64,000 nucleotides of DNA from Fibrobacterota bacterium (GTDB lineage Bacteria; Fibrobacterota; Chitinivibrionia; Chitinivibrionales; Chitinispirillaceae). The notes under the pieces are model-generated. The model did not search any database and had not been told where the DNA came from. It worked only from the letters and a program-made list of their open reading frames with translations. Numbering within the stretch: the first letter of the stretch is position 1; the number at the start of each line of letters is the position of its first letter. The translations under genes and the position numbers were made by a program. The stretch covers positions 314,891 through 378,890 of the forward strand of contig JAEWVR010000004.1 of NCBI GenBank assembly GCA_023459055.1. The letters run 5' to 3'. Shown here in pieces: positions 61,088 through 64,000 of this stretch.

Positions 61088-62140
61088 ATGAATCGTGCAA
61101 TTTCAACGATAGTAACGATACTGGTGTTTTTGACAGTTTCTGTCTTTGCACAAGGTAAGGTAACAAAAAATTTTACTGTCGGCGGTACTACCCATAATTG
61201 CAACTGGTATGTTCCATCAGGAATTAATAAACCACCAGTGGTGTTTTTTATTCATGGCGCTAATGGAAGCGGCAATGAATTCGAGAATACTACCCAGGGA
61301 AATAAAGTTGCCGACAAAGAAAAGTTTATTGCCGTCTATCCGAGTGCGTCAAGTAGTGGTTCTGCCGGTACATGGGCTGATATGAGAGGAACCAGTGATT
61401 ATCCTTTTTATCTGGCAGTGCTTGATACTCTTGACAAAAGGTATTCAATCGACAGAAACCGGGTGTATATGACTGGATTTTCACAAGGCGGATTTATCAG
61501 CTTTGTCGCAGGGTGTAAATATTCCGATATCTTTGCTGCAATTGCACCAGTTTCCGGGCATGCTGCTTCGGGATGTACGATTAAGCGCCCGATATCCGTA
61601 TTTCTGACATTTGGTGCACAGGAGGATAAGGTATCTTTTGTAAACGATCTGAATATCTGGCTGAAGCTTGACAGTTGTCCATCGACACCGGCCTCCACAT
61701 CCCGCTATCCGCAATCAAATTCAAAGGTAACCAGAATAACGTATGGACCATGTGCGCAGGGTACGTATGTAATCATGGATTCCATTTCCAGTCAGGGGCA
61801 CCAGTGGCCATCATCCACCAATATCAATCAGGCAGAGGAAACGTGGGCCTTTTTTAAACAGTTTTCTCTGGACAAAGGAACAAATGTCCGTCAGGCAGTA
61901 TTATTGACAGAACGCAACCAGGTATCAGTAACCTTTGCATCTGGTCTGCTTTCAGTTCAGGGTATTGAGAAGGATCAGTACGGTATTGTGGAAATTCTTG
62001 ATATACAAGGACGTCTTGTCTCCTCTGTCCCGATTAATGACGGTCTGATTCCTTTTAAGAATAGACCTTCCGGTACCTATTTAGTTAATGTAAAGCGGGA
62101 CAACAATCAGCCGGTACAATTCAGCGTGGTGGTGCCCTGA
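61088..62140 (+). CDS. Secreted CE1-type esterase (feruloyl/acetylxylan esterase)
   Basis: 350 residues. Signal peptide to ~21 (VFA-Q). The alpha/beta-hydrolase domain (~25-260) is of the polyhydroxybutyrate-depolymerase/feruloyl esterase type: oxyanion region VVFFIHGANGSG, nucleophile Ser132 in GFSQGG, candidate Asp180 in GAQEDKV and His238 in QGHQWP. The C-terminal ~80 residues (YGIVEILDIQGRLVSSVPIN ... SGTYLVNVKRD) are the sorting-like tail. Removing acetyl or feruloyl groups would expose xylan to the GH30 and GH10 enzymes. GAGGAGG lies before the ATG. It is the second gene of the GH30 unit, and a GC-rich hairpin follows its stop. Confidence 0.87.
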   Translation: MNRAISTIVTILVFLTVSVFAQGKVTKNFTVGGTTHNCNWYVPSGINKPPVVFFIHGANGSGNEFENTTQGNKVADKEKFIAVYPSASSSGSAGTWADMRGTSDYPFYLAVLDTLDKRYSIDRNRVYMTGFSQGGFISFVAGCKYSDIFAAIAPVSGHAASGCTIKRPISVFLTFGAQEDKVSFVNDLNIWLKLDSCPSTPASTSRYPQSNSKVTRITYGPCAQGTYVIMDSISSQGHQWPSSTNINQAEETWAFFKQFSLDKGTNVRQAVLLTERNQVSVTFASGLLSVQGIEKDQYGIVEILDIQGRLVSSVPINDGLIPFKNRPSGTYLVNVKRDNNQPVQFSVVVP

Positions 62141-62146
62141 AATTGG

Positions 62147-62197
62147 CCTCACCTCCCGGCCTCCTCTCCATTAAAGCATGGAGAGGAGGGGTTTGAG
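62147..62197. repeat. GC-rich hairpin repeat after the CE1 gene
   Basis: CCTCACCTCCCGGCCTCCTC then TCCAT pairs with ATGGAGAGGAGGGGTTTGAG around a short loop. Same family as the hairpins in the che operon (24977, 28317, 29341). It starts seven nt after the CE1 stop codon and may act as its transcription end or mRNA cap. Confidence 0.7.
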
Positions 62198-62291
62198 ATG
62201 ACAATTTTGTTCTGCTTGTCCAAATGATATAGAGCAAAAGGAAAACGGTTGTCGAGTGCCAATTGGGATGTACCTATTTTCGTATGGAAAA

Positions 62292-62345
62292 GCAATCCCC
62301 CGCTGGAAGCGCCCCCCCTTAGTAAGGGGGATTAATGGGGGGATT
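62292..62345. repeat. C/G-run repeat (CCCCCCTTAGTAAGGGGGATTAAT type)
   Basis: A CAATCCCCCGC block, then CCCCCCTTAGTAAGGGGG and GATTAATGGGGGGATT, capable of several alternative hairpins. A related G-run stretch follows the MITE-like element at 47737-47758. Confidence 0.5.
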
Positions 62346-62513
62346 TTGTTAACAAATCAGACACATTGTAAAAACAATCATGCCTACAACAGTAATTGTA
62401 CCATACTGCATCCGCCAAACCAATGGGCGTTTCACTCCCTTGAACTCCCGACTAATCTTGTGTGTCAATCGCAAAAAAAGACTTGACAAAAAGCGCCATA
62501 GTAATGCCAATCC

Positions 62514-62768
62514 GAAGCGCTGAAGGCGCGCAATATCCCAGCCCGGGCTATCGGCCTGGGTTCTCCGGATGGTATGTGTGTGGGGAATTACATTATCACG
62601 GAACATTGTGGTATGGTTGTACCAATTTAATAACAAATTGAATTGATCGGACGAATGTGGGTAATTGCCGGTTTGTACGTGATATATCGAAATGCGAATT
62701 GCATTGCCGGTTGATACATTTCCAGGGCCGGTAACCCTGGCTGGTATATGTCGCGCCTTCAGCGCTTG
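62514..62768. repeat. Inverted pair of GCGCTGAAGGCGCG repeats
   Basis: AAGCGCTGAAGGCGCG at 62514-62529 is repeated inverted as CGCGCCTTCAGCGCTT at 62752-62767. Homology extends inward through CAGCCCGGG...CCTGGG and CCAGGG...CCTGGCTGG, giving arms of about 47 nt with several mismatches around a ~160-nt centre without coding capacity. This sequence style is familiar as a dispersed repeat in several phyla; it may be a non-autonomous mobile unit. Confidence 0.65.
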
Positions 62769-62965
62769 AAGAAAATACTAATAACATCCTTGTCAATCAC
62801 TTGCTATGGATAGCTAAAAAAGATTTAATCATGGCAATCATAACAATCACATAAATCATGGTTCGGACAATGTCTGAAGCGCGGGTATGAGTCCGGAAAA
62901 TACTCGGGTGATACTCACCGCTTTCAGAAAAAGGCAACTATTAAGAATTGCTCAATAGTTCATGA

Positions 62966-63641
62966 ATGGAAATTGCATATCATGGTTTTAAACCCATCGA
63001 ATTCGACGGGTTTAAAAAATTTATAATGAGAAATATTTCGCAGGGTTCCACAATTGATCTGATATATATCGTAAAGATCAATGGGAATATCCGCTTACAG
63101 CAATACGTGAAGCTGTTATAAATGCTGTCATTCATCGTGATTATTCAATACTGGGCAGTGATATCAAGATCGCAATTTTTGATGACATGCTGGAAATCAC
63201 AAGTCCGGGTACGTTGATGTCTTCTGTAAACCCCAATGCTCTCGAAAATACCCCGTCAGAAATTCGGAACAGGGTGCTTGCACCTATTTTTAAGGATTGT
63301 AAGCTCTTTGAACAATGGGGATCAGGATTTAGAAAAATATATGCAGATCTGGCCAATTATCCTTCGATAACGCTTAAAATTCATGAGCCGGGTCTTTCTT
63401 TTCAGATGCAATTCGTAAAAACCGATTATGTACCAGAACGTGTTGAGACCAGTGGCACATTAAACGGCACATTAAATCAAAACAAAGTTTTGATTGCAGG
63501 ACTAAATGATGGGTTACGGACGTTGCTAATGGTAATCCCGGTCAAAATTCTATGAAGACTGCTTTGAAATCTGTTATCAGAGGGAAAATTTTGAGTGAAG
63601 AGTTCATTTTCTCTTGTGAAGACTGTTCTGCAATAAGATAG
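62966..63641 (+). pseudogene. Decayed AlbA/RecG-C-terminal-like ATP-binding protein gene
   Basis: Three reading frames must be joined. From 62966 the frame gives GFKPIEFDGFKKFIMRNISQ and ends near 63066; a shift is needed to read KDQWEYPLTAIREAVINAVI then HRDYS, LEITSPGTL and LFEQWGSGFRKIYADL. A second shift near 63520 gives NPGQNSMKTALKSVIRGKIL, a winged-helix-like end stopping at 63641. The core is the C-terminal ATP-binding domain of the AlbA_2/RecG-like regulators common in accessory DNA. The N-terminal Alba-type domain is missing, so it is a truncated, twice-frameshifted remnant. Sequencing error could explain the shifts but not the missing N-terminus. Confidence 0.75.
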
Positions 63642-63773
63642 TGAAACAACTGTGCAGACACTTTATGGGGGTGTTGGCAAAGTTAGGAAATTACCAAAAT
63701 GCGTCGCCTCGGCTTCGCTCGGCGACCTGTTCCAGTTCTTGACAATAAGAACCAAATGTCCCTCCACTTCCCC

Positions 63774-63831
63774 TCTACCGCTTGCGGACGACGCATCGAA
63801 GTGGTTGCAGAACCAGAGGGGGCCGGGGGGC
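63774..63831. repeat. GC-rich hairpin repeat interrupted by a ~26-bp insertion
   Basis: CCCTCTACCGCTTGCGGA and AGAGGGGGCCGGGGGG match the right arm of the 24977-25102 repeat but are separated by about 26 nt (63789-63814) starting CGACGCATCG. The ATGCGTCG stretch near 63700 is its inverted counterpart. It abuts the MITE-like element. Confidence 0.55.
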
Positions 63832-63833
63832 AA

Positions 63834-64000
63834 TGTCGTTAACTTAAGATTTACACGTAAGACTCGCCCCCTAAATCCCCCGCAGGGGGACTTGAAGAAA
63901 TAGGCCAAACAAGCTATTCAGCTCTCAAAGTCCCCCTGCGGGGGATTTAGGGGGCGAGCAACCGGCACAGCTGCAACATGTCAAGCTTAAGTTAACGACA
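63834..64000. mobile_element. MITE-like element, copy 2 (167 bp, inverted)
   Basis: Perfect 15-bp terminal inverted repeats TGTCGTTAACTTAAG (63834-63848) and CTTAAGTTAACGACA (63986-64000) enclose two CCCCCTAAATCCCCCGCAGG/CCTGCGGGGGATTTAGGGGG arms around an AGGCCAAACAAGCTATTC centre. Near-identical to 47568-47734 in reverse orientation and of the same length. The right terminus coincides with the window end. No coding capacity, so it would need a transposase supplied elsewhere. Confidence 0.87.

Larger units (their letters stand above)
62141..62965. other. Gene-free repeat-rich region
   Basis: 825 nt made largely of repeats (62147-62197, 62292-62345, 62514-62768). Short minus-strand frames at 62349-62636 and 62596-62796 read through repeat sequence (for example SSSAEGATYTSQGYRPWKC) and are not genes. 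Confidence 0.6.

Noticed and set aside
62349..62796. Two minus-strand frames (95 and 66 codons) in the repeat island
   Set aside because: Their sequence comes from the dispersed GCGCTGAAGGCGCG repeat; peptides such as SAEGATYTSQGY are translation artefacts of such repeats.
63652..63908. Short frames on both strands at the right end
   Set aside because: They read through hairpin and MITE-like repeats and have no ribosome-binding site.

Overview
The window reads as an AT-rich genome segment from a Gram-negative, anaerobic, polysaccharide-degrading bacterium, most likely an uncultured member of the Fibrobacterota (Chitinispirillia/Chitinivibrionia side). The grounds are: a TIGR02147/DUF4423-type regulator, a family first described from Fibrobacter; several secreted xylan-active enzymes sharing a short C-terminal sorting-like tail; outer-membrane-type export proteins; and a siroheme-containing anaerobic sulfite reductase pair. 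No rRNA, tRNA, phage or CRISPR was seen. The taxonomic call is inference from gene families.

Layout. (1) 1-3.9 kb, minus strand: an envelope/cell-division group (EnvC-like coiled-coil protein cut by the left edge, FtsX, a TPR plus periplasmic-binding protein resembling LpoA, and a bifunctional-nuclease/DUF151 protein). (2) 4.4-6 kb: a secreted GH43-CBM6 glycosidase with a strong sigma70-like promoter. (3) 6.1-21.5 kb, all minus strand: a Wzx/Wzy-type exopolysaccharide cluster. In transcription order it has an initiating phosphoglycosyltransferase, Wza, a Wzc-like chain-length protein with a degenerate kinase domain, a GT26 transferase, Wzy polymerase, a methyltransferase, GT4, GT2, Wzx flippase, and then two duplicated secreted beta-helix proteins flanking a NodB deacetylase. 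(4) 22.5-32.3 kb, plus strand: a complete chemosensory operon cheA-cheW-mcp-cheR-cheY-cheD-cheY-cheX-cheB, interrupted by GC-rich hairpin repeats. (5) 32.3-38 kb: two large hybrid histidine kinases. (6) 38.4-40.4 kb: a GH8 enzyme of the exo-oligoxylanase type. (7) 40.9-47.4 kb: an exported rhodanese, then an ABC ATPase, two FtsX-like permeases, a LolA-like protein and an outer-membrane barrel. (8) 47.8-54 kb: asrB-asrC, a PAS histidine kinase, pyrF, a small zinc-ribbon protein, an N-acetyltransferase-like protein and a DUF4416 protein. (9) 54-62 kb: a xylan island with GH10 xylanase, a LamG/DUF2341 cell-surface protein, the TIGR02147 regulator, GH30 xylanase and a CE1 esterase. (10) 62.1-64 kb: a repeat island with a decayed RecG-like/AlbA-type gene.

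The most interesting signal is around the TIGR02147 regulator. Three perfect palindromes GTACAC-N5-GTGTAC lie at 57843, 58924 and 59359, upstream of the LamG protein, the regulator itself and the GH30 xylanase. They look like its operators, and no such binding site is known to me for this family. In the same intergenic region, about 59040-59228 on the plus strand, is a candidate small RNA: a C-rich-loop hairpin, a second hairpin and a strong intrinsic terminator, preceded by a possible promoter.

Other points of note are a 167-bp MITE-like element with 15-bp terminal inverted repeats (47568-47734 and, inverted, 63834-64000, with degenerate relatives elsewhere); a Wzc-like protein that has lost the Walker A lysine; a chemoreceptor with three tandem 91-residue HAMP-like units; and a CheA with a second HPt-like domain.
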